Shown piece by piece: positions 42,515-51,913 of a stretch of DNA of 64,000 nt. Below the pieces are notes generated by a model that was not told the origin of the DNA, made no database searches, and saw nothing but the letters and a program-made list of their open reading frames with translations. Both the position numbers and the translations under genes were made by a program. Positions within the stretch are counted from its first letter, which is position 1. Every line of letters starts with the position of its first letter. The DNA is from JACKHA01 sp041401985 (lineage in GTDB: Bacteria; Planctomycetota; Phycisphaerae; Phycisphaerales; UBA1924), in assembly GCA_041401985.1 (NCBI GenBank), contig JAWKTE010000004.1, positions 124,001 through 188,000 of the forward strand, written 5' to 3'.

Positions 42515-43379
42515 TCATCCCACCCCAGCCTCGACCGCCGCCGCCGCCGGGGGCGTCGGCAGGTGCGCCGGCGGCAGCCGCAGGTACCGCGCCAGCCAGA
42601 TCGCCCCGAGATAGAACGGCCCCGTGTCCAATTGCCGCCATCGCCGCCTTGAACACGTACCCCGTCAAAATGAACACGCCCAGTTGCGGCCAGATCGCTT
42701 CCTGCGCATCCACCGGCAACGCCCGCGCATAGAAGTGCGTGATCAGGATCACGGCCGTCGTGTCCACCAGCTGGCTCACCAGCGTCGAGCCGTTGTTGCG
42801 GAGCCACAGGTGCTTGTTGTTCGTGGCCCGCTTCCAGAAGTGGAAGACATGGACATCGACGAGTTGCGCCACCAGGTACGCGATCATCGAGGCCGCGATT
42901 CCGCCCCGAACGCCAGGGCCCGAACCTCGAAGAACACCGGCTTCCGCCCCGCGGCGTCCGCCACGATCGCCCCCGTCTGCGGGTCCAGCGTCTCAAACCC
43001 CGGCAGCACGCCCCCGAGCCACAGGATGCCGACGACCCACAGGTTCAGCAGGAACCTGACCCACACCACGGCGTTGGCCCGGCGTCGCCCGTAGAACTCG
43101 GAGATGAAGTCGGTGCACAGGAACGTCATCGGATACGGCAGCACGCCGACGGCCACCGCGAACGCCGTCGGCCCGGTGGCCGGATCGCCGTCGAAGTCGA
43201 TGTCGAACAGCGATGAAACCGCGTGATGCCCAGATGTTCAGCATCGCCAGCGTGCCCAGGAACAGCCCGGCCAGGATGAGAAAGACCGTCTCCCGCCGCC
43301 AGTAGAGTCGCTCGGGCGAGAGCGCGGGCAGGCCCGGGTGGGCGTGCTGGATGGTCGGAAGCGTCGGCGTGTCGGCCAT
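42515..43379 (-). pseudogene. VUT/YhhQ-family queuosine precursor transporter, at least four indels
   Basis: The start ATG 43379 gives ADTPTLPTIQHAHPGL and YWRRETVFLILAGLFLG. The frame then shifts twice near 43220-43245 (expected GITRF...LFDIDFDGDPATGPTAF), runs on as VGVLPYPMTFLCTDFISEFY, shifts near 42905, resumes at ASMIAYLVAQLVDVHVFHFW and STLVSQLVDTTAVILI, and shifts again near 42635 to DTGPFYLGAIWLARYLRLPP, ending at TGA 42515. Each segment matches the family in order, so the ancestral product is clear: a multi-span membrane protein importing queuosine precursors. As written it cannot be made. Confidence 0.85.
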
Positions 43380-43450
43380 GGGTGGGAGAGTAGTGGATTC
43401 AGATTGCCGGGCGCAGGCGGCAACGCCAGCCGCAACCGGCGGCACGCGAT

Positions 43451-43600
43451 GAGGGGGCGGGGCTTTCCAGCCCCGCCGACGCGGCGACGGTGGCCCAAAC
43501 ATCGGCGGCCACGCGCCGTCGCGCACAACCCAGCCGACGAGGTCTCTCCCTAATGCACACCCGCCCCCGATGCCGCGGGGCTGGAAAGCCCCGCCCCCTC
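43451..43600. repeat. Inverted-repeat element, perfect GGGCGGGGCTTTCC arms
   Basis: Two perfect 25-bp arms at 43451-43475 and 43576-43600 (GGGGCGGGGCTTTCCAGCCC and complement) around a 100-bp centre. It occupies the divergent gap between the transporter gene and asnB. Confidence 0.92.
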
Positions 43601-43668
43601 GGTGGTTGCTTCCGATAGCACCGCCGAGCCGGCGTCCCCACATCACTTCGCCACTACCCTCCCCCCGG

Positions 43669-45845
43669 ATGTGGGCATCGCAGGCATCGCGTGTAGTGGA
43701 ACTCCGGCGATGTCGCGCCCGGGATGGACGCCATCCCCGAGGCCTGGCTCGACATCCTCGACGACTCCATCAAGCACCGCGGCCCCGACGGTCGCGGGCG
43801 CTTCCGCCAAGCTGCGCGTCCTCCGCCCTGATGGCGCGGTCGTGGACGTCGCCCTCGTCCACCGCCGCCTCCTCGATCATCGACGTCACCGGCGCGCCCA
43901 GCCGATGGTCATCGGCACCCCCAGCGAACGCAGCCGCAAGCGAGTGCCCCCCGCCTCACGCCAACAACGCCCCCACCCCCACTGCTCTCCACCGAAGCGC
44001 CCCCTACCAACCCTCCGCCACCCCCACACCTGCCCCGCCTGCGACGCCTCAGGCACCGGCGTCACAGCCGTCGTCTTCAACGGCTGCATCTACAACCACC
44101 GCGACCTGCGGCGCGAACTCGAGGCCGCTGGCCACGAGTTCCACACCGACCACTCCGACACCGAGGTGCTGCTGCACGCCTGGCGGGCATGGGGGCCAGG
44201 TCTGATCGATCGGCTGGACGGGATGTACGCCGCGGCGGTGTGGGATGAACCACGAGCCCGCGTGCTGCTTCTCCGCGATCGGTTTGGGGAGAAACCGCTC
44301 TACCTGTCGTGCCCGAGTGCGGACGGACGGGCGCATCCGACCGACGCGGCGCTGATGGGCTGGTCGTCCTCCTTCGCCGGGCTCGCGCGTTGGCGTTGCT
44401 CGCTCGGCTTGCCCGCCCTGTCGGACGCCACCGGCTCCATGAAGGGATGGACCAAGTTCGGATGGAACCAGGTCGGACCGACGCACGAGCCCTCGCCAGT
44501 CATCATCGGCCGATGCCAACCTCTTCCTGAGGTTCGAGACGTTCCAGCGCGCCCGCTCGGCCCGACGTGCACGATCGCGCCGCATGATTCCCTCGCGGCC
44601 GACTCACGCCTTTGGGGAGAGGCGCTCGCCACGCCAGAAGACAATCCGACTGTCGATCAAGTGGATCGGTGTCTGCGTGCCGCCGTGCAGTCTCGCCTCG
44701 AAGCGGACGTGCCGCTGGGTTGCTTCCTGAGCGGCGGCATCGATTCGGCGCTGATCGCGCGGTACGCGTCCGAGGCCCGCCCCGATCTCGGCGCCTTCAC
44801 CGTTCGGATGCCGCTCGCGTCGATGGACGAGTCCGAAGCCGCGGCCGCCACAGCCCGGCACCTTGGCGTGCGGCACGACGTGCTCGACTGCCAGCCACAT
44901 CCCGCACAGGACCTTGTGTCGCTCATCGAATCGCTGGGCCTGCCGTTCGGTGACTCCTCGCTGCTACCCACAACGTGGGTCAGCCGCGCCGCGCGGGCGC
45001 ATGTGACCGTCGCGCTGTCCGGAGACGGCGGAGACGAACTGTTCCTCGGCTACGACCGGCATCGGGCGATCCCGCTCCTGATCCGGGCCGACGCAGCGCC
45101 GGCACTGGTCGCGAGACTTGCGGCCCGAGTTGCAAAGGGGGACCGCAATCCACGATCGCGGTCGTCTCGGGCCGCACGCCTACTCGGTGCGATCAACGGA
45201 CAGGGATACAAAGAACTCGTGGCCATCTTCCCGCGCCCGATGGACTCGGAACTGGGCGTCGAATGCAACTCACCCTTCGACCACTTTGGGATGACATACC
45301 GGGGCGACGCGGAATCGACGCGAAGGTGGGCCCTCCGCTTCGACCGCCTCTTCTACCTCCCCGAAGACATCCTCCGCAAAACCGACACCGCCTCGATGTC
45401 CGTCGCGCTCGAAGTCCGCGCCCCATTCCTGGCCAACGACGTGGCCAGCCTCGCGTTCGGGGCCAGCCCCGCGGCCCTCATGCCCCGCGGCCAACGCAAA
45501 GGCCTCCTCAAAGCCGTCGCCCGCAAGTACCTCCCAGACCAGATCGTCGACCGACCCAAGCAGGGCTTCGCCATCCCAATCTCCGACTGGTTCCGCACCG
45601 ACTACGGCGGCATGCGACAGCTCCTGCTCGACCACCTCACCGCCCCCGACCCGTTCCCGGGCCTGGCCGATGCAGGCGTCCACCTGAACATGGCGTTCGT
45701 CCGACGCATGCTCAAGGAGCACGACGACGCGGGCGAGAAGTCGCTCTGGCCCTGGAAAGGCCGCGACCACGGCCAACGCCTCTACATGCTCCTCGTGCTC
45801 TCGATCTGGTGCAGGTGGCTCCAGCGCGTGCAAACGGGCCAGTAG
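43669..45845 (+). pseudogene. asnB: Asparagine synthase (glutamine-hydrolysing), glutaminase domain frameshifted
   Basis: The gene starts at ATG 43669. One base is missing in the Cys2 codon (ATG-TG-GGC ATC GCA GGC, expected MCGIAGI). The segments MDAIPEAWLDILDD with HRGPDGRG, then VDVALVHRRL, SIIDVTG and QPM occur in alternating frames, so the glutaminase domain has about five indels. From ~44050 onward one frame is open: VVFNGCIYNHRDLRRELEAAG, TDHSDTEVLLHAW and DRFGEKPLYL, then the ATP site FLSGGIDSALIARY, ALSGDGGDELFLGYDR and the C-terminal VRAPFLANDVASLAFG. The enzyme makes asparagine from aspartate with glutamine nitrogen. The synthetase half is intact. If the indels are sequence errors the gene is normal. 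Confidence 0.85.
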
Positions 45846-45909
45846 GTCCGAACCCGTCTCCGACGCATCGGCTGCCAACTCGCCGCCTTTGTCGGGCCTC
45901 GAACAGGAA

Positions 45910-45929
45910 CCCCACGCTCGCGCATGGGG
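45910..45929. terminator. Hairpin between asnB and the DUF481 gene
   Basis: CCCCA and TGGGG (45910-45914, 45925-45929) with inner CGC/GCG pairing, followed on the plus strand by CTCTCTTCGT. It sits between convergent genes and could serve both. Confidence 0.4.
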
Positions 45930-45936
45930 CTCTCTT

Positions 45937-46017
45937 CGTCACTCCGTCACTCCGTCACTCCGCCGCTTCGTCGCTTCGTCGCTCCGTCGCTTCGTCGCTT
46001 CGTCGCTCCGTCGCTTC
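45937..46017. repeat. 9-bp tandem repeat
   Basis: About nine head-to-tail units of CGTCACTCC or CGTCGCTTC/CGTCGCTCC. The run begins 92 nt after the asnB stop and ends 1 nt before the DUF481 stop codon. Confidence 0.85.
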
Positions 46018-46018
46018 C

Positions 46019-46900
46019 CTAAAAGTTCCACCCAAGCAGCGCAAAGTACGCGAAGTCGTTGTTCTCCGAGTCCCCGCCCGGGTCCGAGTCATAGCGGTCC
46101 TCGACCCCCAGGTTCAGGAACATCCCGTTGGACTCGTCCAACTGGATCTCCCACCCCGCCCGCGCCTCGACGCGGAACTCCGGCATATCCGAGAAGTTCG
46201 GGTAGTACGTCGCCGACGCGTACAACTTGTTCCGGTCGTTGAGCTGGTGCGTCCAGTCCACCCCCAGCAGGCCCTCGAACCGCGTGTCCTCGTCCTCGCC
46301 GCCGAACCGGTGCGTCGCGCCAAGGCCGGCCCGCCCCGTCAGCACCGTCCGCTCGCTCTTGATGAAGTCGTAGCCGAAGCCCGTGAACGCGCCCACCCGC
46401 AGGTCCCAGTCCTGGAACTCGTCGTACTCGACGAACCCCGACACGAAGTACCGCCAGCGGCTATCCTCGCCGAACAGCCAGTCGTTCCGCGCATCGAAAC
46501 GCGCCCGGTTCTCCGTCGACTCGCTGTCGCGGCTCGAGTACGCGTACACGAACCCCAGCGTCGTCTCCATCGTCGGCGTGGCCCGCACCGCCGCGATCGC
46601 CGCCCGCAGCGACAGGTTCTCCGTGTTGCCCTGGTTCCCATTGAGCCCGAACGCCACCGACCCGTCCCACCCCTCCCAGAACGACTCGGGCGGCAAGTCC
46701 TCCACCGCCTCCTCGCCGCCGTCCTGGAAGTTCGACAGCGTCAGCGCCGGCGGGAACCGCACCACCGTCCCCGGAGCCTCCCCGGAACCGGTGGCCGGCG
46801 ACGCCTCCGCGGCACGCTGGGTCAACGCGGCAAACTGCGCCGACGCCGACGCCGCGGCCCCAGCAACGAAAACAAGCCCGACGATGGCGGCACGGTGCAT
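46019..46900 (-). CDS. DUF481 (YdiY-like) outer-membrane protein
   Basis: 293 aa with signal peptide AAIVGLVFVAGAAASASA. The mature part is a run of amphipathic beta strands with many aromatic residues: DGSVAFGLNGNQGNTENLSL at the start of the barrel, TTLGFVYAYSSRDSESTENR, NDWLFGEDSRWRYFVSGFVE, NKLYASATYYPNFSDM and the terminal strand FAYFALLGWNF with C-terminal Phe, the usual signal for outer-membrane barrel insertion. DUF481 proteins are predicted beta barrels with no firm function. The stop codon abuts a 9-bp tandem repeat. Confidence 0.9.
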   Translation of the reverse strand: MHRAAIVGLVFVAGAAASASAQFAALTQRAAEASPATGSGEAPGTVVRFPPALTLSNFQDGGEEAVEDLPPESFWEGWDGSVAFGLNGNQGNTENLSLRAAIAAVRATPTMETTLGFVYAYSSRDSESTENRARFDARNDWLFGEDSRWRYFVSGFVEYDEFQDWDLRVGAFTGFGYDFIKSERTVLTGRAGLGATHRFGGEDEDTRFEGLLGVDWTHQLNDRNKLYASATYYPNFSDMPEFRVEARAGWEIQLDESNGMFLNLGVEDRYDSDPGGDSENNDFAYFALLGWNF

Positions 46901-47141
46901 GGCGATTCTCCTCTCCGGCGTGCCGATCCCGACCCAGGTCCGGGGCCGACAGCACGCCGACGTTCACTCAATCGCGGCCGGGGATCGCCGCGCGGGGGCG
47001 ATGATAGTGGAACGCCGCGGCCCCGGCGACGACGGGTGTCGGCTGCGCTCGAACCCCGAAACGCGCAGCCTTCGCCCGGGGTACACTCGCGCGTCCCCGG
47101 TGGCCGATACTCCCGTGGTGCAACGACTCCCGGAAGGCGAC

Positions 47142-47993
47142 ATGGACCCCAGCACGCTGGCCGGGCATGGTGGTGCTCGGCACGAAACCCAGGCGGATTC
47201 GGTGATTCCCCCGGCGATCGACCCGGCAGACGCCGCACAGCCGCAGACCGACCGCCACCTCGCGCGGCGCCTCGCGCTCCTCCGCGTCGCGGGCCTGCTC
47301 GGGGTGGCCGTCCTGAGCGGCTGCGCCTCCGGGCGACGCTCACGCGGGAGCACCGTCGCCCGCGCCGAGCCGCTGCCCGACGACGTCGTGCTGGCCCGCC
47401 CGGGGCACGGCACGCTCCCGAACCGCCAGCCGCGCGCCACCCAGCCGGCTCCCTCGCCGACGCAGACGCCCACCGCCTCGCGCATCGTCGTGCCGCGCGG
47501 CTCATGGACGAACCAGGCCCCAATCCTCTCCAAGGCCGATCCCATGGGGCGGATCGTCCGCATCACCATCCACCACGACGGGATGAACCCCTTCTACTCC
47601 CTCGCCCAGGCCGACGCCCAGGCCCGCCTCGAGTCCATCCGCCGCGCCCACCTCCAGCGCGGCTGGGCCGACATCGGCTACCACTACTCCATCGACCCCG
47701 CCGGTCGCGTCTACCAGTGCCGCCCCCTCGACCTCCAGGGCGCCCACGTCGCCAACCAGAACCCCGGCAACATCGGCGTCATGGTCATGGGCAACTTCGA
47801 GCAGCAGGTCCCGACCCCCGCCGCCATCAGCACCCTCGAAGCCTTCGTCCCGACCCTCATGCGCCAATACGGCGTGCGCGTCGGCAGCGTCTTCACCCAC
47901 CGCGAACTCGCCGCCACCGCCTGCCCGGGCCAGAACCTGCAGGCCCGGATGGTCCAGGCCCGCGCCCGCGGCGGCACGATCGCGCTGGCGTGA
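47142..47993 (+). CDS. Lipoprotein N-acetylmuramoyl-L-alanine amidase
   Basis: 283 aa from ATG 47142 (GGAAGG upstream). A ~40-residue N-terminus precedes a helix with lipobox AVLSGC, so it is probably a lipoprotein. A Pro/Thr-rich linker leads to an amidase_2/PGRP domain: ITIHHDGMNPF (first zinc His), GWADIGYHYSIDPAGRVYQCR, IGVMVMGNFE, then SVFTHRELAATACPGQNLQ with the second His and the Cys ligand. It should cleave between MurNAc and the peptide in peptidoglycan. A possible promoter box TACACT lies near 47082. It stands alone between divergent or unrelated genes. Confidence 0.92.
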   Translation: MDPSTLAGHGGARHETQADSVIPPAIDPADAAQPQTDRHLARRLALLRVAGLLGVAVLSGCASGRRSRGSTVARAEPLPDDVVLARPGHGTLPNRQPRATQPAPSPTQTPTASRIVVPRGSWTNQAPILSKADPMGRIVRITIHHDGMNPFYSLAQADAQARLESIRRAHLQRGWADIGYHYSIDPAGRVYQCRPLDLQGAHVANQNPGNIGVMVMGNFEQQVPTPAAISTLEAFVPTLMRQYGVRVGSVFTHRELAATACPGQNLQARMVQARARGGTIALA

Positions 47994-48228
47994 ACCGCCA
48001 ACGCATCGAGCCACTCGCCAGCGCGTGACCCCCCTACGCGACGAGCGCGTTTGTGCGCAATCTGCACAGCCGCGAGCGCATCTGTGCGCCAATTCCTGCC
48101 CGTTCCACAACCGCCCCTTGAGCCGCGACGCCGCGACGCAATGCTCAAGGCACGGGAGGCGATGCCGCGCCCCCCGTTCGCTCACCCCCGCAGCCCGCAC
48201 ACCCACTCGGCCCGCCCATCCCCTCAGG

Positions 48229-48234
48229 TAGACT
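48229..48234 (+). promoter_or_regulatory. -10 box for a possibly leaderless membrane-protein mRNA
   Basis: TAGACT, then exactly 6 nt (CAAACC), then the ATG at 48241. The 247-bp gap before it shows no ribosome-binding site near the start. Confidence 0.45.
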
Positions 48235-48240
48235 CAAACC

Positions 48241-49785
48241 ATGCCCCCCTGGTCCCCATCCTGGACCGAACTGCTCTTCCAGTGGTCGGGGCTGCTCATC
48301 GCCGCCCTTGCCGCGGCCTGGGCCGCGTTCGCCATCGCGGGCGCCTCGCCCGCCGCCATTCTCGCCCGCCCACGCCGGATCACGACGCGCCGCTGCCCGG
48401 GGCGGTGGCGGTGGTGGCCCATCCCTCGACACATCTCGTGCTGGTACGACCTGACCGGCGTGCCGCGCGGCAGCGCCGGCCGCACGACCTGCCCCGAGTG
48501 CGGCTCGACCTGGCCCGAGCGGGCCCTCCGCCGCCGACGCCGCCGCTGGAAACTCGCGGCGATCCTGCTCATCCCCCTGCAACTGGCGGCCTACGGCGTC
48601 TGGTGCGTCCCGCGCGTCCAGCGCGAGGGGTGGATGGGGCTGGTGCCGACGACGGCGCTGGTGCTGCTCGTGGATGAGATGGAGGTCTGGCTCAGCGGAG
48701 TCTCAAGTTCCGCGCGACCCGCCAATCTCCGTCAACACCTGTATGTGGCCATCGTCTCCCGCGCGGGTCGGGACGACATGGCGCAGTGGCAGTGGAACCG
48801 TCTCATGGACACGAGCGAGCAAGAACTCCGGAGAATGGAGTTCGGACCCTACGCCTTCAGCGTCCGTGAGCAGCTGCTCGGCCAGGCGATTCGGCTCGGT
48901 CGCGTCAGCGCCGAGCGTCATCGCCGAGAGTTGTGGGCGCCCATTGAGGTCCGAATGTTCACCCGGGAACGATGGCCCCGCGGAACACCGGTCGTGGCCC
49001 ATGTGAGTCCGTGGGAGTCCGGACATCCGAACCAACGCGTCCTGGTCGAGTACGGCGGCGGGGTCCACGCGATCGAGTATCCGGTGAGCGCGTTCTACTA
49101 CGCCTATTCCTCGTTCGAGCCGCCCTCTCCCTCCCAACCGACTCTGATCGCACTGGGCAGCGCCGAGAGCCTCGATGCGTCGCCGATGGTCAGTTGCCGC
49201 CTCCAATACCTTGCGGACAGCCCGCGATTCGGCTCGTTCTGGGCGACGGCCGCGGAGTGGGAGCAGCCGATCGAGATCACGATCGTCGAGTCCGCGAGCG
49301 AAGCGATCACGATCCTCGACTCCGAGCCACTGCAGCGCGGGCTCGCCGAGCGCATTGGCGCTCCTTGGATCCGGCTGGGAGCCGATTGGTGCCAGGTCTC
49401 ATGGTCGAACTCAACCTGCTGGGATCTTGAGCACAGTGTCGACTGGGGGCCGAGCCTCTCCTTGCAGGTGGTCCGAGACGGCGTCACGGTTGCCTCGGGT
49501 CGCCCGCTCGACCCATGGCGATACGACCACCCGGGCGAGTGGCTCAACCTGGATCTCAACGCGAACTGGATTCCGTCGGCGGAACCAACGACCAACTGGG
49601 AACTTCGCATCGTCGCGGACCCGCTGCGCACGCTCGCCGATCCGAAGGCCGAGTACGCCTGGGAGGGCCAGGTCACCGTCCTCCTGCGCGTTGTGGGGTC
49701 CGGCCCGCATCGCCAAGAGCCGAGCGACGATTCCCCACGCCACGAACCCCTCCCCCGAATCCCACGCGGCCGATACGCCCCATAG
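48241..49785 (+). CDS. Membrane protein with zinc-ribbon-like N-terminal region (paralogue A)
   Basis: 514 aa. One N-terminal helix (LLIAALAAAWAAFAIAGAS), then a Trp/Arg-rich segment with cysteines at RRCPG, SCWYDL and TTCPECGSTWPE, which could form a zinc ribbon, a basic run (RRRRRRWK) and a second helix (LAAILLIPLQLAAYGVWCV). The large C-terminal part is soluble and probably extracytoplasmic (SFEPPSPSQPTLIALG, SNSTCWDLEHSVDWG). The CWYDLTGxxxxxxxxTCPECG pattern is common in Planctomycetota membrane proteins; the function is unknown. A paralogue follows 8 nt downstream. Confidence 0.8.
   Translation: MPPWSPSWTELLFQWSGLLIAALAAAWAAFAIAGASPAAILARPRRITTRRCPGRWRWWPIPRHISCWYDLTGVPRGSAGRTTCPECGSTWPERALRRRRRRWKLAAILLIPLQLAAYGVWCVPRVQREGWMGLVPTTALVLLVDEMEVWLSGVSSSARPANLRQHLYVAIVSRAGRDDMAQWQWNRLMDTSEQELRRMEFGPYAFSVREQLLGQAIRLGRVSAERHRRELWAPIEVRMFTRERWPRGTPVVAHVSPWESGHPNQRVLVEYGGGVHAIEYPVSAFYYAYSSFEPPSPSQPTLIALGSAESLDASPMVSCRLQYLADSPRFGSFWATAAEWEQPIEITIVESASEAITILDSEPLQRGLAERIGAPWIRLGADWCQVSWSNSTCWDLEHSVDWGPSLSLQVVRDGVTVASGRPLDPWRYDHPGEWLNLDLNANWIPSAEPTTNWELRIVADPLRTLADPKAEYAWEGQVTVLLRVVGSGPHRQEPSDDSPRHEPLPRIPRGRYAP
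48374..48675 (+). repeat. Duplicated segment, copy A
   Basis: About 300 bp nearly identical to 49917-50218 in the next gene. It covers the zinc-ribbon-like region and second helix. The flanking parts of the two genes are quite different. Confidence 0.85.
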
Positions 49786-49793
49786 ACCCACCA

Positions 49794-50906
49794 ATGCCCG
49801 CGACATGGAGCGACAACCTCTTCCAGTGGTCCGGCGTCATGCTCGCAAGCGTGGCGGCGGCGTGGGCGGTGTTCAGCGTGCTCGGAACCTCACCGGCGGC
49901 CTTGCTGGATCGCCCGCGCCGGATCACGACGCGGCGCTGCCCGGGGCGGTGGCGGTGGTGGCCGGTGCCGCGTCACAACGCGTGCTGGTACGACCTGACC
50001 GGCGTGCCGCGCGGCAGCGCCGGCCGCACGACCTGCCCCGAATGCGGCTCGACCTGGCCCGAGCGGGCCCTCCGCCGCCGACGCCGCCGCTGGAAACTCG
50101 CGGCCTTCCTGCTCATCCCCCTGCAACTGGCGGCCTACGCCGTTTGGTGCGTGCCGCGCGTCCAGCGCGAGGGCTGGATGGGGCTGGTGCCGACGACGGC
50201 GCTGGTGCTCATGGTGGATCGGATGGAGCACGTGCCCAGCCCCTTGGCGTCTGTGGGGGCAGGGCCTCCGCGAGTCGGCGAGCGATTGTTCGTTTCGCTC
50301 CGAGAACGCGTCTCAGCGAGCGCACTCACGCAGTGGCACTGGAACAGGCTGCTGGACTGGAGCAACGACCCATCTCGCCGCATCTCGTTCCACTTTGATT
50401 TCATCGACCCATGGATAGACAACGAGGCGCAGGCTCGCGGCGCAATTCGGTGTCAGCACCACTTGCAGGCGATGTTCCCCAGCCAGGGAATCCACGTCCG
50501 GGTGTTCGCTCGCAGCGACGGTGCCTTTGCCACAATCATCGCTTCACCGGAGTGCACAAATGGGTTCTACCGATCCGCCCGGTTCGCTTTCACCACCCCA
50601 AATGGCGAGCCGGTGGACATCAGCGCTCACCCGCCACTGGGAATCAGGTTGCACGATGTCTCCGTCGTCGGATATCAGCGCCACGTGCTGCTCCCGGGGA
50701 TTGGCCCCCAGGATGTCGGGGACGAAGTGGTCATTTCGTTCCAATACGACGCACCCAAAGCCACGCCGGTGCCCGCCGGCGTCACCATCCGCGAATGGCG
50801 CGTTCCCATCGAAGAATGGACACCCGAGATCCGCGGCGGCCTCCCCGAAACCCGCCCTACCGCACCGGCTCCAACTCCCGCATCCGGTGCTGCATCTGCG
50901 CCTTGA
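49794..50906 (+). CDS. Membrane protein with zinc-ribbon-like N-terminal region (paralogue B)
   Basis: 370 aa from ATG 49794. The N-terminal ~140 residues (WSGVMLASVAAAWAVFSVLG, then NACWYDLTG and TTCPECGSTWPE, then a second helix) are almost the same as in the preceding gene. The rest (LTQWHWNRLLDWSNDPS, FYRSARFAFTTPNGEP, TIREWRVPIEEWTPEI) is distantly related at most. The tail is Pro/Ala-rich. The 3' end overlaps the convergent sigma-factor gene by 50 bp. Co-transcribed with paralogue A. Confidence 0.8.
   Translation: MPATWSDNLFQWSGVMLASVAAAWAVFSVLGTSPAALLDRPRRITTRRCPGRWRWWPVPRHNACWYDLTGVPRGSAGRTTCPECGSTWPERALRRRRRRWKLAAFLLIPLQLAAYAVWCVPRVQREGWMGLVPTTALVLMVDRMEHVPSPLASVGAGPPRVGERLFVSLRERVSASALTQWHWNRLLDWSNDPSRRISFHFDFIDPWIDNEAQARGAIRCQHHLQAMFPSQGIHVRVFARSDGAFATIIASPECTNGFYRSARFAFTTPNGEPVDISAHPPLGIRLHDVSVVGYQRHVLLPGIGPQDVGDEVVISFQYDAPKATPVPAGVTIREWRVPIEEWTPEIRGGLPETRPTAPAPTPASGAASAP
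49917..50218 (+). repeat. Duplicated segment, copy B
   Basis: The partner of 48374-48675, direct orientation, about 1.5 kb apart. Identity extends to silent positions. Confidence 0.85.
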
Positions 50907-51723
50907 GACGCGCCAGGATCGACGAGTGCATCTGGCTCACGCGGCTCTCCGACAGGTCCAGCGTCGACCCGATCTCCTTCATCGTCATCCCCTCGTAGTA
51001 GTACAGGATGACGATCAGACGCTCGGCCCGGGTCAGGCCCTTGGTGATCAGTTCCCGCAGGTCCCGCCGCTGCAGTTCGCTCAGCGGGCCGTCCTCGTCC
51101 CCGTCGCGGACGATGTCGATCTCCCGCACCTCGCGCCCGGAATCGCCGGGATACGCCCGCTGGTTGATGCTCCGGACCTGGGTCGGCCGCCCGTCGCGCA
51201 CGACCTTCTCGAACTCCTCGCCCTCGATCCCCAGCTCATTGGCGATCTGGTCCTCGGTCGCCGGCACGCCCGTCCGCATCTCGATCCGCTGGCGGGCCAT
51301 CTCCATCTTGGTCGTCCGCGACCGGACCAGGCGAGGCACCCAGTCCATGGCCCGCAGCTCGTCCAGGATCGCGCCCTTGATCCGCCCGGCGCAGTACGTC
51401 TCGAACTTGACCCCGCGGTCCAGGTCGAACGCCGCGACCGCCTCCCGCAGGCCGAAGGTGCCGGCCTGGATCAGGTCCTCGATGTCGACCTCGTCGGGCA
51501 GGCGCTTGCAGATCCGCTCGGCGTTGTAGCGGACCAGGGGCAGGAACTTTTCCACCAGGTAGTTGTGGACAGCCGTCTCCCGCTTCTTGTGGAAGCGGCT
51601 CCAGACGTCCTTGGGGTCCAGTTCGTCCAGTTCGATGGTCAGCGGCGTGACGGTCCGGACGTGGCGACGATCGTCGATCCGGGAAGCGCGCGACCCAAAA
51701 CGCGAGGAGCGTACAGCGTTCAT
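50857..51723 (-). CDS. fliA: FliA/WhiG-type RNA polymerase sigma factor
   Basis: 288 aa; GGAG seven bases before ATG. Region 2: VRYNAERICKRLPDEVDIED, LIQAGTFGLREAVAAFDLDR and FETYCAGRIKGAILDELR. Region 3: TGVPATEDQIANELGIEGEE. Region 4: TRAERLIVILYYYEGMTMKE and LSESRVSQMHSSILARLKAQ. The short region 1 and the VKFETYCAGRIKGAILDELRxMDWVPR stretch are typical of the flagellar/sporulation alternative sigma factors. In Planctomycetota the homologue is often linked to flagellar genes, but none is seen here, so its regulon is uncertain. Confidence 0.92.
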   Translation of the reverse strand: MNAVRSSRFGSRASRIDDRRHVRTVTPLTIELDELDPKDVWSRFHKKRETAVHNYLVEKFLPLVRYNAERICKRLPDEVDIEDLIQAGTFGLREAVAAFDLDRGVKFETYCAGRIKGAILDELRAMDWVPRLVRSRTTKMEMARQRIEMRTGVPATEDQIANELGIEGEEFEKVVRDGRPTQVRSINQRAYPGDSGREVREIDIVRDGDEDGPLSELQRRDLRELITKGLTRAERLIVILYYYEGMTMKEIGSTLDLSESRVSQMHSSILARLKAQMQHRMRELEPVR

Positions 51724-51913
51724 TGGCCTCTCCTTGACCCGCTAGCCGACACGACGAACCCGGCGGCACCGGCCGGTTGGTGCGTCCCGCACCAGCCCCG
51801 ACCGCCCTGAATCCGGTGTCCCTCGTTCGGCCCGCCACGCCGATCCCTGGCGCAGCGAGCACCAGTAATAGCGTGGCCGATCCGAGGTTGCAAGTTCAGT
51901 TGGCGCATATCCC

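Noticed and set aside
44975..48028. A 1017-aa plus-strand frame running through asnB, the DUF481 gene and the amidase
   Set aside because: It is the wrong frame of asnB and the amidase and includes translated tandem repeats.
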